Source of the DNA: Lactobacillus sp.
GTDB lineage: Bacteria > Bacillota > Bacilli > Lactobacillales > Lactobacillaceae
Direction of reading: 5' to 3'
Length of the DNA stretch: 63,769 nucleotides
Assembly (NCBI RefSeq): GCF_014803895.1
Contig: NZ_JAAVAU010000013.1
Coordinates: forward strand, 1-63,769
The notes below the pieces were generated by a model. The model did not search any database, had not been told where the DNA came from, and saw only the letters and a program-made list of their open reading frames with translations. The position numbers and the translations under genes are program-made. Below are positions 8,927-18,421 of the stretch, in pieces; position 1 is the stretch's first letter, and each line of letters starts with the position of its first letter.

Positions 8927-10028
8927 AGAAATTAAATGTATTGGCTGTGGTAGTACACTTCAAAGTGAAGATCCAACAAAGTCTGGATATTTACCGAAAA
9001 GTGCTTTAGAAAAAGCAATTAAGAATGAAGATAGTGATGTTTACTGTCAACGTTGTTTCCGTTTGCGTCACTATAATGAAATTATGCCTGTTGAGGAAAA
9101 TAACGACGACTTTTTAGCACTACTTAACTCAATCGGTGAGAAGAATGCCTTAGTGGTTAATGTTGTCGATCTTTTTGACTTTAGTAACTCTCTTATCCCA
9201 GCTCTTAAACGTTTCATTGGTGGTAATGAATATGTTCTTGTTGGTAATAAAGTTGACCTTTTCCCTAAGAACACTAAGGAAAGCAAGGTTAAAGATTGGA
9301 TGCGTCAAGAATCTAACCGCAATGGTTTACAACCAGAAAAGATTTTCTTAGTTAGTGCAGCCAAGAAACGTAATTTAGATGAGTTGATTGATTTCTTAGC
9401 TAAAAAGGGAAAAAAGAAGGATATTTACTTCGTTGGTACCACTAATGTTGGTAAATCTACTTTAATTAATGCCATTATTAGTGCTCGTAGTGAATTAAAG
9501 GATGTTATTACTACTTCTAAATTCCCAGGTACAACTTTAGATGCAATCAAGATTCCACTTTCTGATGGTCATTATTTGATTGACACACCGGGGATTATGA
9601 GCAAGAACCAGCTGGCAAGTCATTTAACTGGTAAGGAATTAGAGATGGTTGAGCCTAAAAAGCCATTAAAGCCAGCTACTTACCAATTACAACCTGGTCA
9701 AACTTTATTTTTAGCAGGATTGGGTCGATTTGACTTTTTAGAAGGTGAACCTTCAGGTGTAACAGTTTATGCTGCACGTGATTTATATATTCACCGAACT
9801 AAATTAGAAAATGCAGATGCATTTTATGAAAAGCATAAGGATGACTTACTCTTACCACCAAGTCCAAAAGACGATTTAGGACCAATGAAAGGTCAAACTT
9901 TTGCTACTAAAGATAAAAGTGACATCTTATTTGGTGGGGTAGGTTTTATTACTGTACCAAAAGATCTTGTTGTTAAAGCTTATACTCCAGATGGAATTGG
10001 ATTAGGAATTAGAAGAGCTCTGATTTAA
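8919..10028 (+). CDS. yqeH: YqeH, circularly permuted ribosome-assembly GTPase
   Basis: About 369 residues. The N-terminus has a zinc finger (CIGCGS...CQRCFRLRHYNE). The GTPase motifs occur in permuted order: NKVD (G4) and SAAK (G5) come before GTTNVGKST (G1 P-loop) and DTPG (G3). This order defines the YqeH/YlqF/YjeQ group. YqeH is required for 30S subunit biogenesis in Bacillus. AGGAG at 8901-8905 lies 13 bases before the ATG at 8919 and 4 bases before a TTG at 8910, so a start three codons earlier is possible. The gene overlaps the end of yqeG. Unlike in many Firmicutes, no yhbY gene follows; nadD starts one base later. Confidence 0.96.
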   Translation: MDEEIKCIGCGSTLQSEDPTKSGYLPKSALEKAIKNEDSDVYCQRCFRLRHYNEIMPVEENNDDFLALLNSIGEKNALVVNVVDLFDFSNSLIPALKRFIGGNEYVLVGNKVDLFPKNTKESKVKDWMRQESNRNGLQPEKIFLVSAAKKRNLDELIDFLAKKGKKKDIYFVGTTNVGKSTLINAIISARSELKDVITTSKFPGTTLDAIKIPLSDGHYLIDTPGIMSKNQLASHLTGKELEMVEPKKPLKPATYQLQPGQTLFLAGLGRFDFLEGEPSGVTVYAARDLYIHRTKLENADAFYEKHKDDLLLPPSPKDDLGPMKGQTFATKDKSDILFGGVGFITVPKDLVVKAYTPDGIGLGIRRALI

Positions 10029-10029
10029 A

Positions 10030-10668
10030 ATGCAATTTATTGTAAATGAAAAGCCAGAAGTAAAGTTTGAACCAACTTCTGCCTCCAAGTTAAGAATTGG
10101 GATTATGGGTGGAACTTTCAATCCAGTTCATATTGCTCACTTGTTAATGGCAGAACAAGTTCGAAAACAATTAGACTTAGATGAAATTTGGTTTATTCCT
10201 AATAATGTGCCTCCCCATAAGGAAATGACAGGTAATGTAAGTGCTAGAGATCGGGTAAATATGCTCGAATTAGCTACCCGTACGAATCCGCACTTTAGAG
10301 TCATGCTTTTTGAAATTATGCGTGGAGGAGTTTCATATACGGTTGATACTTTACGATATTTGAAGCGTCGTGCACCGCGTAATCAATATTATTTGATTAT
10401 GGGTGGGGATGAAGTGAATGATTTTGAAAAATGGAAGGAACCAGAGACAATATCTCTCTTAGCCACTTTAGTAGGGGTTAGAAGACCAAATTATCCTCAA
10501 AATCCTAAATATCCAATGATTTGGGTTGATATGCCTAATTTGGATATTAGTTCATCGCGAATTCGTCAAAATATCGCTACAGGACAATCTATCCGCTATT
10601 TGGTTCCAGAAGAAGTAAGATTATATATCGAGCAAAGAGGCTTATATCTTGGAGAACATCGAGTTTAA
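10030..10668 (+). CDS. nadD: Nicotinate-nucleotide adenylyltransferase
   Basis: 212 residues. NadD joins nicotinate mononucleotide and ATP to make deamido-NAD in NAD synthesis. The nucleotidyltransferase fingerprint is clear: GIMGGTFNPVHIAHLLMAEQ (GTFxPxHxGH type), PNNVPPHK, and the ISSSRIR loop near the C-terminus. It has about 20 extra N-terminal residues before the Rossmann strand, as in other lactobacilli. It starts one base after yqeH and its end overlaps yqeK by 20 bases, so the operon is tightly coupled. Confidence 0.96.
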   Translation: MQFIVNEKPEVKFEPTSASKLRIGIMGGTFNPVHIAHLLMAEQVRKQLDLDEIWFIPNNVPPHKEMTGNVSARDRVNMLELATRTNPHFRVMLFEIMRGGVSYTVDTLRYLKRRAPRNQYYLIMGGDEVNDFEKWKEPETISLLATLVGVRRPNYPQNPKYPMIWVDMPNLDISSSRIRQNIATGQSIRYLVPEEVRLYIEQRGLYLGEHRV

Positions 10669-11248
10669 AAATACTTATTCACCACTTTCTAGTGAAGAAA
10701 TTGTTGCTAAAGAAAAAGCTAATATGGATGAAAAAAGATTCAAGCACTGTATTGGGGTGAGTGAAACTAGTCGCAAATTAGCTCGTTTAAATAATTACGA
10801 TGAAGAGAAGGCTGCTTTAGCTGGTTTTATCCATGATTATGCTAAGCAGGTGGCACCAGAACGTTTTATTGAAGTAATCAAGACGCAGGGATTTGATTCT
10901 GATTTATTGAATTATAATCGGGCCATCTGGCATGGTATTGTTGGAGCTTATTTTATTGAACATGAATTAAAGATTACTGATCCAGAGATTTTGACCGCTA
11001 TTAGACGTCATACAACTGGGGATGTAGAAATGACTACATTAGATAAGATTGTCTTTGTGGCAGATTTTATTGAACCTGGAAGAGATTTTCCTGGAGTACA
11101 GGAAGCTCGAGAGGTTGCTTTTGCAAACTTAGACGAGGGAGTAGCTTTTGAACTAGCTCATACCTTGGAATTTTTAATAAAAAATAGACAAAAAATTTAT
11201 CCTAAAACTCTAGCTGCTTATAACCAATGGGCAGTTAAGCGTAAATAA
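10649..11248 (+). CDS. yqeK: YqeK, HD-domain Ap4A hydrolase
   Basis: 199 residues with the HD phosphohydrolase signature: H in RFKHCIGVSETSR, the pair HD in GFIHDYAKQ, IWHGIVGAYF, RRHTTGD and the final D in VFVADFIEPGRD. Family members hydrolyse diadenosine tetraphosphate symmetrically to ADP. I accept a TTG start at 10649 inside the end of nadD because AAAGAGG sits 8 bases upstream and no ATG occurs before the HD core at a sensible distance; 10724 would be the next ATG. Some 20 residues precede the usual family start. Confidence 0.92.
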   Translation: MENIEFKNTYSPLSSEEIVAKEKANMDEKRFKHCIGVSETSRKLARLNNYDEEKAALAGFIHDYAKQVAPERFIEVIKTQGFDSDLLNYNRAIWHGIVGAYFIEHELKITDPEILTAIRRHTTGDVEMTTLDKIVFVADFIEPGRDFPGVQEAREVAFANLDEGVAFELAHTLEFLIKNRQKIYPKTLAAYNQWAVKRK

Positions 11249-11263
11249 TTGAAAGGAAAAAGA

Positions 11264-11617
11264 ATGTTAGAAAGTAAAAAATTATTAGATTTAACTATTG
11301 AAGCAATCGATGAACGTCATGGTGAAGATACTGAAGCTTATGATATGCAAGGCGTAAGTATTTTATCTGATTACTACGTAGTAACTACTGCTGGTTCTAA
11401 TAGACAATTACATGCTATTGCTAATAGCATTATTGATAAAATTCACGAAAGTGGTAATGAAGACTACCGTATTGAAGGTAGTAAAGATTCTAACTGGTTA
11501 TTGTTGGATATGGGTGATGTTGTAGCTAATATTTTTACTGAAGAAGCTCGTGAATTTTATGGCCTTGAAAAGCTTTGGAGTAATGGTAAAAAGCTTGAAT
11601 TAAACTTAGAAGACTAG
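11264..11617 (+). CDS. rsfS: Ribosomal silencing factor RsfS
   Basis: 117 residues, DUF143 fold: LDLTIEAIDERHGEDTEAYD, SDYYVVTTAGSNRQ and WLLLDMGDVVANIF are conserved family blocks. RsfS binds L14 on the 50S subunit and blocks subunit joining in starvation. The frame is open from a TTG at 11249, but the AAAGG site (11252-11256) lies just in front of the ATG at 11264, so that is the start. The gene follows yqeK directly. Confidence 0.96.
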   Translation: MLESKKLLDLTIEAIDERHGEDTEAYDMQGVSILSDYYVVTTAGSNRQLHAIANSIIDKIHESGNEDYRIEGSKDSNWLLLDMGDVVANIFTEEAREFYGLEKLWSNGKKLELNLED

Positions 11618-11626
11618 GAGAAGATT

Positions 11627-12793
11627 ATGGGTGTTGTTGGGATCGTAGCTGAATATAATCCCTTTCATAGTGGTCATGAGTTTTTACTCAATCAAGCGCG
11701 TCTAGTTGCTGGAAATGATCCAATTATCGTCATGATGTCTGGTAACTATGTTCAACGTGGACAGATGGCAATTATGGATAAGTGGAGTAGAGCCAAGGCC
11801 GCTTTGGCATCCGGCGCTGACTTAGTATTCGAGTTACCTTTTTCGTTTGCTGTTCAACCAGCAGATATTTTTGCGGGTGGAAGTGTTAAGCTCTTACATG
11901 ATCTAGGTGCACAAGATTTAGTTTTTGGAGTAGAAGATGCTAATTTGAATTTTTCATATTTAGCCCAGAAGATTTCACAAATTCCACAAGGTCGTTTTGA
12001 TTTTAAAGATTATACTCAAACTTACGCTACCCAATATAATCAGATGGTAGCGAGTGAAGTAGGTCATGAAGTCAATCAGCCTAATTTGATGCTAGCAATT
12101 GCCTATGCTGTGGCTAGTCAATCATTAGAAAATCCTTTAAACCTTCATCCGATTCATCGGATTGGAAGTGGACATGATGATATCTTAATGCGTGAAAATA
12201 TTGTTTCTTCTGCCACTTCAATTAGAAACTATATCTTACATCATCAAGATGGTGATTTAAGTGCCTTAAAAAATATCGTTCCTAAGCAGGAATTATTGCA
12301 ATTAGAAAAGCAAAAAGTTTATCCAAACTGGAACTTATTGTATAAATTCCTTAAATATCGCATCGAGAGTTCCAGTGTAGAAGAATTACGAAAAATTTAT
12401 CAAATGAGCGAAGGACTTGAATATAAAATGAAGGAAGAAATTCATGAAGCCTTTGATTTTACTGATTTTCTTCGTCGAATTAAGTCAAAGCGTTATACAT
12501 ATGCTCGCTTACGTCGCTTGTGTTTGTATACTTTGTTAAATATACAGTCAGATGAACTTTTTGCTTCGTTTGATAATATTTCTACCATGCTTTTAGGGTA
12601 CAGTACACGTGGTCGTAATTATTTAAAAAAGATGCGTAAAGATTTTGAAGTTCCCGTAATTTCTAAAGTTGATAAAAAGGGTGCTAGTTCAGGAACTTTA
12701 GCCCTACAAGTAAAAACTGATCGTTTATTTGAACAAGTGATGGGAGTAGATCAAAATTTTGGTCGTTTCCCAATTGAGGTGAAAAATGCTTAA
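11627..12793 (+). CDS. tmcAL: tRNA(Met) cytidine acetate ligase TmcAL
   Basis: 388 residues, formerly YlbM. It begins [18 protein letters not shown], the nucleotidyltransferase HxGH-type motif, and has [18 protein letters not shown] and a C-terminal RNA-binding half with SVEELRK and [10 protein letters not shown]. TmcAL activates acetate with ATP and makes N4-acetylcytidine at the wobble base of elongator tRNA-Met. It lies 9 bases after rsfS and overlaps the next gene by 8 bases. In many Firmicutes the neighbour yqeM lies in this operon; it is absent here. Confidence 0.95.
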   Translation: MGVVGIVAEYNPFHSGHEFLLNQARLVAGNDPIIVMMSGNYVQRGQMAIMDKWSRAKAALASGADLVFELPFSFAVQPADIFAGGSVKLLHDLGAQDLVFGVEDANLNFSYLAQKISQIPQGRFDFKDYTQTYATQYNQMVASEVGHEVNQPNLMLAIAYAVASQSLENPLNLHPIHRIGSGHDDILMRENIVSSATSIRNYILHHQDGDLSALKNIVPKQELLQLEKQKVYPNWNLLYKFLKYRIESSSVEELRKIYQMSEGLEYKMKEEIHEAFDFTDFLRRIKSKRYTYARLRRLCLYTLLNIQSDELFASFDNISTMLLGYSTRGRNYLKKMRKDFEVPVISKVDKKGASSGTLALQVKTDRLFEQVMGVDQNFGRFPIEVKNA

Positions 12794-13331
12794 TTATTCT
12801 TATTCACAAATAAAAAATAGTAGAAATCCTTTAACTCACATTGATAGTGATGTTGAATTAAGTCCAGAATTTTTTGAACGTAGCAAGGAACTTTTAAATA
12901 AAGCAGAAAATGTCCATGTATCTGGTGACTTTTTCTACCAAGAACCATTTGTTACTGGTAGCTTTACGGTAGAAGCTGATGTGGAAGCACCTTCTACTCG
13001 TAGTTTAAAGCCTGTAAAATTACACCAAGATTTTACTTTTACTGAAAATTATTCAGATGTTAAACCAACTCAAGAACAACTTGAAGAAGAAGAAACAATT
13101 ATCAAAGTAGAAAATGATTTGATTGATCTTCAAACTGCAGTTGAAGATAATTTATTGTTAAGTTTGCCTTCCGTAATCTTAACTGAAGATGAAAAAGAAA
13201 ATGGCGATTTCCCTGCCGGAAATGAATGGCGAGTTGTTTCTGAAAAAGAATATCAAGAAGAAAAATCTGACCAAGAGAATCCAGCATTCGCAAAATTAAA
13301 AGATTTATTCAAGGATCAAGATAAAAATTAA
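12786..13331 (+). CDS. YceD/DUF177 family protein
   Basis: 181 residues. The N-terminal half contains the YceD pattern: [20 protein letters not shown] (the conserved xGxF...G.. strand pair), followed by an acidic C-terminal tail rich in Glu and Asp. YceD homologues almost always precede rpmF and have a proposed role in 23S rRNA accumulation. Here no rpmF follows, and the downstream 110 bases hold no gene. It overlaps tmcAL (ATGCTTAA), so it is translated from the same message. Confidence 0.85.
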   Translation: MLNYSYSQIKNSRNPLTHIDSDVELSPEFFERSKELLNKAENVHVSGDFFYQEPFVTGSFTVEADVEAPSTRSLKPVKLHQDFTFTENYSDVKPTQEQLEEEETIIKVENDLIDLQTAVEDNLLLSLPSVILTEDEKENGDFPAGNEWRVVSEKEYQEEKSDQENPAFAKLKDLFKDQDKN

Positions 13332-13442
13332 ATAGTGCTTGCATTGGCGATTTTTTAAAATTAAAATTAAATTATTAATAAAAAATTCCGATTCATAGCT
13401 GATGAATTGCCAATAAAATTAGAAGGTAGTGAAATAACTGGT

Positions 13443-14171
13443 ATGAGTAAAATTTTGATTGTTGAGGATGAAAAAAGCTTAGCTCGATTTGTAGAATTAG
13501 AGCTTCAACATGAGAATTATGAAACTGAAGTTGAAAGTGATGGTCGTAAGGCTTTAGATTTAGCATTAAAAGAAGACTTTGATGCTATCTTATTGGACTT
13601 AATGTTGCCTAATTTAAATGGGTTAGAAATTGCACGTCGCGTACGTCAAGTAAAGACTACACCAATTATCATGATGACTGCGCGTGATTCAGTGATTGAT
13701 CGTGTTTCAGGACTTGATCATGGTGCAGATGACTATATTGTTAAGCCTTTTGCAATTGAAGAACTCTTGGCTCGTCTACGTGCTGTTTTGCGTCGAGTTC
13801 AAATTGAAAAGAAATCTATGGGTGAGACTATGGGGGTACAAAAGGTAGTACATTTCAATGATTTAACCATTGAAACCGCTAACCGTATTGTTCACCGTGG
13901 TGATAAGCAAGTAGATTTGACTAAGCGTGAATACAACTTATTGATGACTTTAATTGAAAATAAGAACAATGTTGTAACGCGTGAACAATTGCTTAATACT
14001 ATCTGGGGTCCAGAATCAAAGATTGAAACTAATGTTGTCGAAGTTTATGTACGTTACTTGCGTAATAAGATCGATGTTCCTGGGCGCCCATCTTATATCA
14101 AGACTGTTCGTGGTACTGGTTACATGGTCAGAACAGATGAAAACGATGAGCATCGTGAAGAAATCGAATAA
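13443..14171 (+). CDS. OmpR-family response regulator
   Basis: 242 residues. The receiver domain has the acidic pair EDEKS, phospho-acceptor Asp52 in LLDLMLPNLNG, the switch Thr in MMTARD and Lys in IVKPF. The C-terminal winged helix ends in YIKTVRGTGYMVR. Closest in feel to ArlR/CsrR-type regulators of Firmicutes. The open frame extends up to a TTG at 13407, but homology begins with MSKILIVEDE at 13443; the ribosome site is weak (AGAAGG, 16 bases upstream). The partner kinase overlaps its last 26 bases. Confidence 0.93.
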   Translation: MSKILIVEDEKSLARFVELELQHENYETEVESDGRKALDLALKEDFDAILLDLMLPNLNGLEIARRVRQVKTTPIIMMTARDSVIDRVSGLDHGADDYIVKPFAIEELLARLRAVLRRVQIEKKSMGETMGVQKVVHFNDLTIETANRIVHRGDKQVDLTKREYNLLMTLIENKNNVVTREQLLNTIWGPESKIETNVVEVYVRYLRNKIDVPGRPSYIKTVRGTGYMVRTDENDEHREEIE

Positions 14172-15684
14172 AAAAGAAAAGAAAGAGACTAAGAAATCGT
14201 CATTAACTTTTAAATGGGTCAGCATAGTTGCTGCGACGATTACAGTCTCTTTTGTAATATTTTCGATAGCAATTTATTCTTTAATTCGACAACAACTGAT
14301 TCAAAATGATCAAAGTAATACTCAAGAAATAGTCAGTACCTTTCAAAAAAGATTAGTTGGGATTCCTGAAAAATTACAAATTTCTAACGTGGTTCCTCAG
14401 TTATCTCCCAATACTAGTCGTATCTTAGAGAATAGCCCAGTTACAAGTAGTAGTGAAACTAGCGTTTTTAATGATGAAGTTTTAGCTACTCTGGCTAATC
14501 GAGATACAAGTATTACAATTTATGATACAAGTGGTGATATTGTTTTTAGTAATGGGAACAATATTTCTGAACGAATGCCCAAAATTACGGCTAATAATGT
14601 TCATAAGTTAGTTTATACTTCTAGTGGTTTACACTTAGATATTTACCAAAAGATTTATTCTGATCGTACTCATAAGCTCACAGGATATTTGGTAGTTGAT
14701 AATTCAATGACCCAAACTAATAAAGTTTTACATACTATTCGTTGGTGGATGGTCATTTTATCATTTCTTGCCATAGTTATCTTTATTATTCTGTCTTATT
14801 TAGTAGTTAATAGCGTCGTCAAACCAATTAAAAAGATGTCAAAGATCTCGCATAAAATTAATGCCGACCCTAATAGTCAGGAGCGAATTCCTGATTTAAA
14901 TCGTACAGATGAATTAGGGGAGTTGGCAAATAGTTTTAATCAAATGCTTGATCGAATGCAGGCATATATTCAACAACAAAAGCAGTTTGTTGGGGATGTT
15001 TCTCATGAATTGCGAACACCTGTTGCAGTTATTCAGGGTCACATGAGTTTGTTACAACGCTGGGGTAAGGATGATCCAAAAGTTTTGGATGAATCAATCG
15101 AATCCTCACTTCAAGAAGCTAATAGAATGAAGCATTTGATTCAAGAAATGCTTGATTTAACTCGTGCTGAGCAAATTGATATCCAATTCCCGAATGAGGT
15201 AACAGAAGTTAATGGTGTATTAAAACGTACAGTAGATAATATGCAAATGATTCATCCTGATTTTAGAATTAGTTATGATGACGCGGATCTTAAACCCCAT
15301 TGTTTCATTAAAATGTATAGCAATCATTTAGAGCAGGTATTGATCATTTTGATGGATAATGCAATTAAGTATTCTAAGGATCGGAAAGAAATCCTAGTAG
15401 ATGCTGCTAATGATCAAGATAGTGTGATTATCACTGTACAAGATTTTGGTGAAGGGATTGCAGCAGAAGAGCAGAAGAAAATTTTTAATCGCTTCTACCG
15501 TGTTGATAAAGCTCGTACTCGCGAAAAAGGTGGGAATGGTTTAGGTTTATCAATTGCTCAAAAATTAGTTGAAAGTTATCATGGTAAAATTGGTGTAACT
15601 TCACAACTTGGTTCAGGTAGTAAGTTTAAAATTGAATTTCCACTTCTAAAGGAAGATAACAAAAAATCTAAAAATGATAAATAA
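14146..15684 (+). CDS. Membrane sensor histidine kinase
   Basis: About 512 residues. After a very basic cytosolic start come TM1 (about 24-46), an extracellular sensor of about 150 residues rich in Ser/Thr, TM2 (about 198-222), a HAMP linker (NRTDELGELANSFNQM), HisKA with His287 in GDVSHELRTPVAV, and an ATPase domain with DNAIKYS, DFGEGI and GGNGLGLSI. ArlS-like organisation. The frame is open from 13981, but that start is deep inside the regulator gene; I place it at the ATG at 14146 (a GTG at 14155 is an alternative). Autophosphorylates and passes phosphate to the regulator just upstream. The signal is unknown. Confidence 0.92.
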   Translation: MSIVKKSNKKEKKETKKSSLTFKWVSIVAATITVSFVIFSIAIYSLIRQQLIQNDQSNTQEIVSTFQKRLVGIPEKLQISNVVPQLSPNTSRILENSPVTSSSETSVFNDEVLATLANRDTSITIYDTSGDIVFSNGNNISERMPKITANNVHKLVYTSSGLHLDIYQKIYSDRTHKLTGYLVVDNSMTQTNKVLHTIRWWMVILSFLAIVIFIILSYLVVNSVVKPIKKMSKISHKINADPNSQERIPDLNRTDELGELANSFNQMLDRMQAYIQQQKQFVGDVSHELRTPVAVIQGHMSLLQRWGKDDPKVLDESIESSLQEANRMKHLIQEMLDLTRAEQIDIQFPNEVTEVNGVLKRTVDNMQMIHPDFRISYDDADLKPHCFIKMYSNHLEQVLIILMDNAIKYSKDRKEILVDAANDQDSVIITVQDFGEGIAAEEQKKIFNRFYRVDKARTREKGGNGLGLSIAQKLVESYHGKIGVTSQLGSGSKFKIEFPLLKEDNKKSKNDK

Positions 15685-15738
15685 AAAATTCCTGGTAACA
15701 GATTTGATAATTTTAATCTGCTATCAGGAATTTTTTTT
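15683..15738. terminator. Bidirectional terminator between the kinase and yidC
   Basis: AAAAATTCCTG...CAGATT pairs with AATCTG...CAGGAATTTTT, with A runs on one side and T runs on the other. It serves both convergent genes. Confidence 0.85.
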
Positions 15739-15739
15739 G

Positions 15740-16717
15740 CTATTTTTTATTGTTAGGCTTTTTTTGCTTTCCAGCATTACGTTGACGTAAGTCTTGATTT
15801 AATTGCTTCTGTTTAATGGAAGTCTTAGAACTGTTGTCACCTTTACCTAAAATATTGTTAATAACTTCTGGAGTTACAACTTGCTTAAGTGGACGTTCTT
15901 GTAATTCAGCAGCTACATCTTTTTTAACCTTAGGCATAATAATGAAGGTTGTAATTAATTGTTGGATTACAATTACGACACCACCGGCCATGAAGTAAAG
16001 GGCTAAAGCACCAGAATATGAAATAGAAATAAAGAAAGTCATTGCTGGACTTAAAAATAAAGTCATGCGCATAGTTTTCTTTTGTTCTTCTGGTAAGCCA
16101 ATCATTGAAAGGTAACCTTGAAGAAGGTAAAGTGCTGTGGCAATGACGGTGAAGACAATGGATCTTTGACTAAGTGAGATACCAAAGAAAGTTGAATGAG
16201 CCAAAGTAGATGAATAAGCTACCGCTTGATAAATACCGGCCATAATTGGCAATTGGATAAGCAAAGGAAGACATCCCATTCCACCCGTCATGGAAAGATT
16301 ATTTTCACGGTAAATCTTCATTTGAAGTTGGCTAATTTCCATTTGTTGTGATTGAGTAATCCCAGGAGTCTTCAAAGCTTTTTGGATCAACTTTATTTGT
16401 GGTTGCAATTTTTGCATTTTTTCTTGTTGAGTTGTCATTTTTCTTTGAGAAATTAATCTCAATGGCATAACAATAAACTGTACCACTAAAGTAATAATAC
16501 TGATTGCCCAACCAGCTCCATTTGCACCACCAATTTTTTGGCTAACTGTGATCATAATATTTTGAAGTGGACGACCAAAAATATTATAAATCCAACCATA
16601 TGGACCGCTAGAAGGTGGTTGTAAAGCACCAGAACTAGTTCTGCTAGCACAAGCAGTTAAGAAGATAGCCATAACTGCTAAAAGTCCTGCTAATTTTAAG
16701 TATTTTGATTTTTTCAT
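15740..16717 (-). CDS. yidC: YidC/Oxa1-type membrane insertase (lipoprotein form)
   Basis: 325 residues. The N-terminus is a lipoprotein signal (hydrophobic core then LTAC, Cys about residue 23). Five membrane helices typical of Gram-positive YidC follow, with the Oxa1 cytosolic loop after GWAISIITLVVQFIVMPLRL, where an Arg lies in the membrane groove. The C-terminal tail is strongly basic (KQKKPNNKK), as in the YidC2 paralogue that can bind ribosomes. It inserts and folds membrane proteins alone or with Sec. Only one copy is in the window; lactobacilli usually have a second. Confidence 0.94.
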   Translation of the reverse strand: MKKSKYLKLAGLLAVMAIFLTACASRTSSGALQPPSSGPYGWIYNIFGRPLQNIMITVSQKIGGANGAGWAISIITLVVQFIVMPLRLISQRKMTTQQEKMQKLQPQIKLIQKALKTPGITQSQQMEISQLQMKIYRENNLSMTGGMGCLPLLIQLPIMAGIYQAVAYSSTLAHSTFFGISLSQRSIVFTVIATALYLLQGYLSMIGLPEEQKKTMRMTLFLSPAMTFFISISYSGALALYFMAGGVVIVIQQLITTFIIMPKVKKDVAAELQERPLKQVVTPEVINNILGKGDNSSKTSIKQKQLNQDLRQRNAGKQKKPNNKK

Positions 16718-16792
16718 TCTTAAATTAAATCGAGCCTTTCTACAAAGTCTGTCTTAAGTTTACTAGTAATTTGCAATCCTAGCAATGTCGTT

Positions 16793-17065
16793 CTAAAAAA
16801 TGACATTAAAAGAATGTAGTGGCTTTTCTTCAATATCAGTAACTTCGATTCTGTCGACATGTCCAGCAGGTGTTGGGGATGCCTTGACCTTAGAAATAAA
16901 CTCAGCTAGTTTCAAGGGTTCAGCTTGGGCAATAATTGTTACACTACCATCGGCATTATTTTTTACATTACCATGAACCCCCATTTGTTGAGCTAGGGCT
17001 TGGGTTGACCACCTAAATCCAACACCTTGAACAATTCCGTAGACATTAATTTGTTTAGTTTGCAT
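16793..17065 (-). CDS. Acylphosphatase
   Basis: 90 residues, the normal length for the family. The phosphate loop GIVQGVGFR contains the catalytic Arg, and GNVKNNADGSV holds the catalytic Asn. Hydrolyses acyl phosphates such as carbamoyl or 1,3-bisphosphoglycerate phosphoanhydrides. The frame is open for 16 more codons upstream, but these are Ile/Lys-rich and lack a site, whereas MQTKQINVYG starts just after GAAGTGAAAAT, so I choose 17065. It is divergent from the rRNA methyltransferase gene. Confidence 0.93.
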   Translation of the reverse strand: MQTKQINVYGIVQGVGFRWSTQALAQQMGVHGNVKNNADGSVTIIAQAEPLKLAEFISKVKASPTPAGHVDRIEVTDIEEKPLHSFNVIF

Positions 17066-17170
17066 ATTTTCACTTCTTTTCTTAATATTCTTTATTAACT
17101 TCAATATTAACATTTTATTTTTTCATAGGGTAATCTAAAATAATACATAGAAATAGAAAGAAGAATCAAA

Positions 17171-17938
17171 ATGTTAGAAATTAGTTCAGTAAACAATAAA
17201 GTTATCAAAGAAATTCGTAAATTAGATAAGAAAAAATATCGTAAAGAAAGACATTTATATCTTATCGAAGGCTTTCATTTAGTAAAGGAAGCTTTACAGA
17301 GTAAAGAAAATTATCATTATCTATTAGGGACAGACTCTGCATTAAGACGGTTAGAAGATGAAACTAACCGTAGTTTTACTGATGACAAAACTATTTTAAT
17401 TAATGATATGATTTGTGATCATTTATCATCTACTAAAAATAGTCAAGATATATTTATGGTCTTACCGATTAATCAGCCAAAATCTTTTAGTTTTGAATAC
17501 GGTAAATGGGTTGTTTTAGATGATGTGACTGATCCAGGAAATGTAGGAACAATTATTAGAACTGCAGATGCGGCAGGTTTTGATGGGGTAGTTTTATCGA
17601 AAGAGTCAGTGGATCTCTATAATCCAAAAGTTCAACGTAGTATGCAAGGAAGTCAATTCCATATTCAAATTATTCAAACGCCAATTATGGAGGCAATTGC
17701 TAGTTTTAAAGAAAATGGGATGCCAGTATACGTGAGTGTCTTAGATAAGGGGGCTAAGAAGTTAAATAATACACCAGCTGTACCCCAGTTAGCACTAATT
17801 ATTGGTAATGAAGCTCATGGTGCTAGTCAAGAAGTAATTGAAAGTGCTGATAAAAAAATTTATATTCCAATTTATGGTCAAGCAGAATCTTTAAATGCAG
17901 CAGTAGCAGCGGGAATTATGATTTATCATTTTGCCTAA
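17171..17938 (+). CDS. TrmH-family (SPOUT) rRNA methyltransferase
   Basis: 255 residues. An N-terminal substrate-binding domain precedes the SpoU core with its three motifs: LDDVTDPGNVGTIIRTADAAG (motif 1, catalytic Arg), IIGNEAHGAS (motif 2) and IYIPIYGQAESLNAAVAAGI (motif 3, the SAM knot). Such YsgA-like enzymes 2'-O-methylate rRNA; the exact position is not predictable. In many Firmicutes it lies next to acylphosphatase and pheST, as here. Confidence 0.92.
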   Translation: MLEISSVNNKVIKEIRKLDKKKYRKERHLYLIEGFHLVKEALQSKENYHYLLGTDSALRRLEDETNRSFTDDKTILINDMICDHLSSTKNSQDIFMVLPINQPKSFSFEYGKWVVLDDVTDPGNVGTIIRTADAAGFDGVVLSKESVDLYNPKVQRSMQGSQFHIQIIQTPIMEAIASFKENGMPVYVSVLDKGAKKLNNTPAVPQLALIIGNEAHGASQEVIESADKKIYIPIYGQAESLNAAVAAGIMIYHFA

Positions 17939-17948
17939 AGTATTAAGC

Positions 17949-17978
17949 TTGTTTTTAGTAAGTAATTTTTTGTATAAT
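17949..17978 (+). promoter_or_regulatory. Promoter of the HxlR regulator
   Basis: TTGTTT (17949-17954), an 18-bp spacer and TATAAT (17973-17978), followed 46 bases later by the start codon with an AGGAGG site. Confidence 0.6.
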
Positions 17979-18024
17979 TAGTATTAGATTAATGAGTTTA
18001 AAGTTTATTTTAGGAGGAATCATT

Positions 18025-18378
18025 ATGGCTGAAACTGTTGAAAAGAAAATGGTAACACCCTGTAGCGACCCAGAAGATTACTCATTATGTGGTCACTTTG
18101 TAAGTGCTTTTGACATTATTGGAAAGAAGTGGAATGGATTAATTATTAGTTCATTGTGCGATACCCAAGCAATGCGTTTCAAGGACTTAGCGCGTTGTAT
18201 TAGTCGCTGCAGTGACCGTGTTTTAGTTGAAAGACTAAAAGAATTGGAAAAGCAAGAAATCGTTAAACGTAATGTTAATAGCGATACTGGTATTATTTCT
18301 TATACTTTGACTAAAAAGGGCGTAGAATTGAAACCAGTATTTGACCAAGTTCATGGTTGGGCTGATAAATGGGCTTAA
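18025..18378 (+). CDS. HxlR-family winged-helix regulator, Cys-rich
   Basis: 117 residues. The family core is clear: F.IIGKKWNGLIISSLC, RFKDLAR.I..CSDRVLVERLKELE and YTLTKKGVEL. HxlR proteins are dimeric DNA-binding regulators; several sense thiol stress through a conserved Cys. Five cysteines are visible (PCSD, LCGH, LCDT, RCIS, RCSD), which is many for this size and suggests redox or metal sensing, an inference. The start at 18025 follows a perfect AGGAGG site by 7 bases; an earlier in-frame start at 17992 lies too close to the promoter. No target gene is evident next to it. Confidence 0.9.
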   Translation: MAETVEKKMVTPCSDPEDYSLCGHFVSAFDIIGKKWNGLIISSLCDTQAMRFKDLARCISRCSDRVLVERLKELEKQEIVKRNVNSDTGIISYTLTKKGVELKPVFDQVHGWADKWA

Positions 18379-18421
18379 AGTCATTGCAAGTTGATAGATT
18401 TTGTTTTAATATACTATTTGA

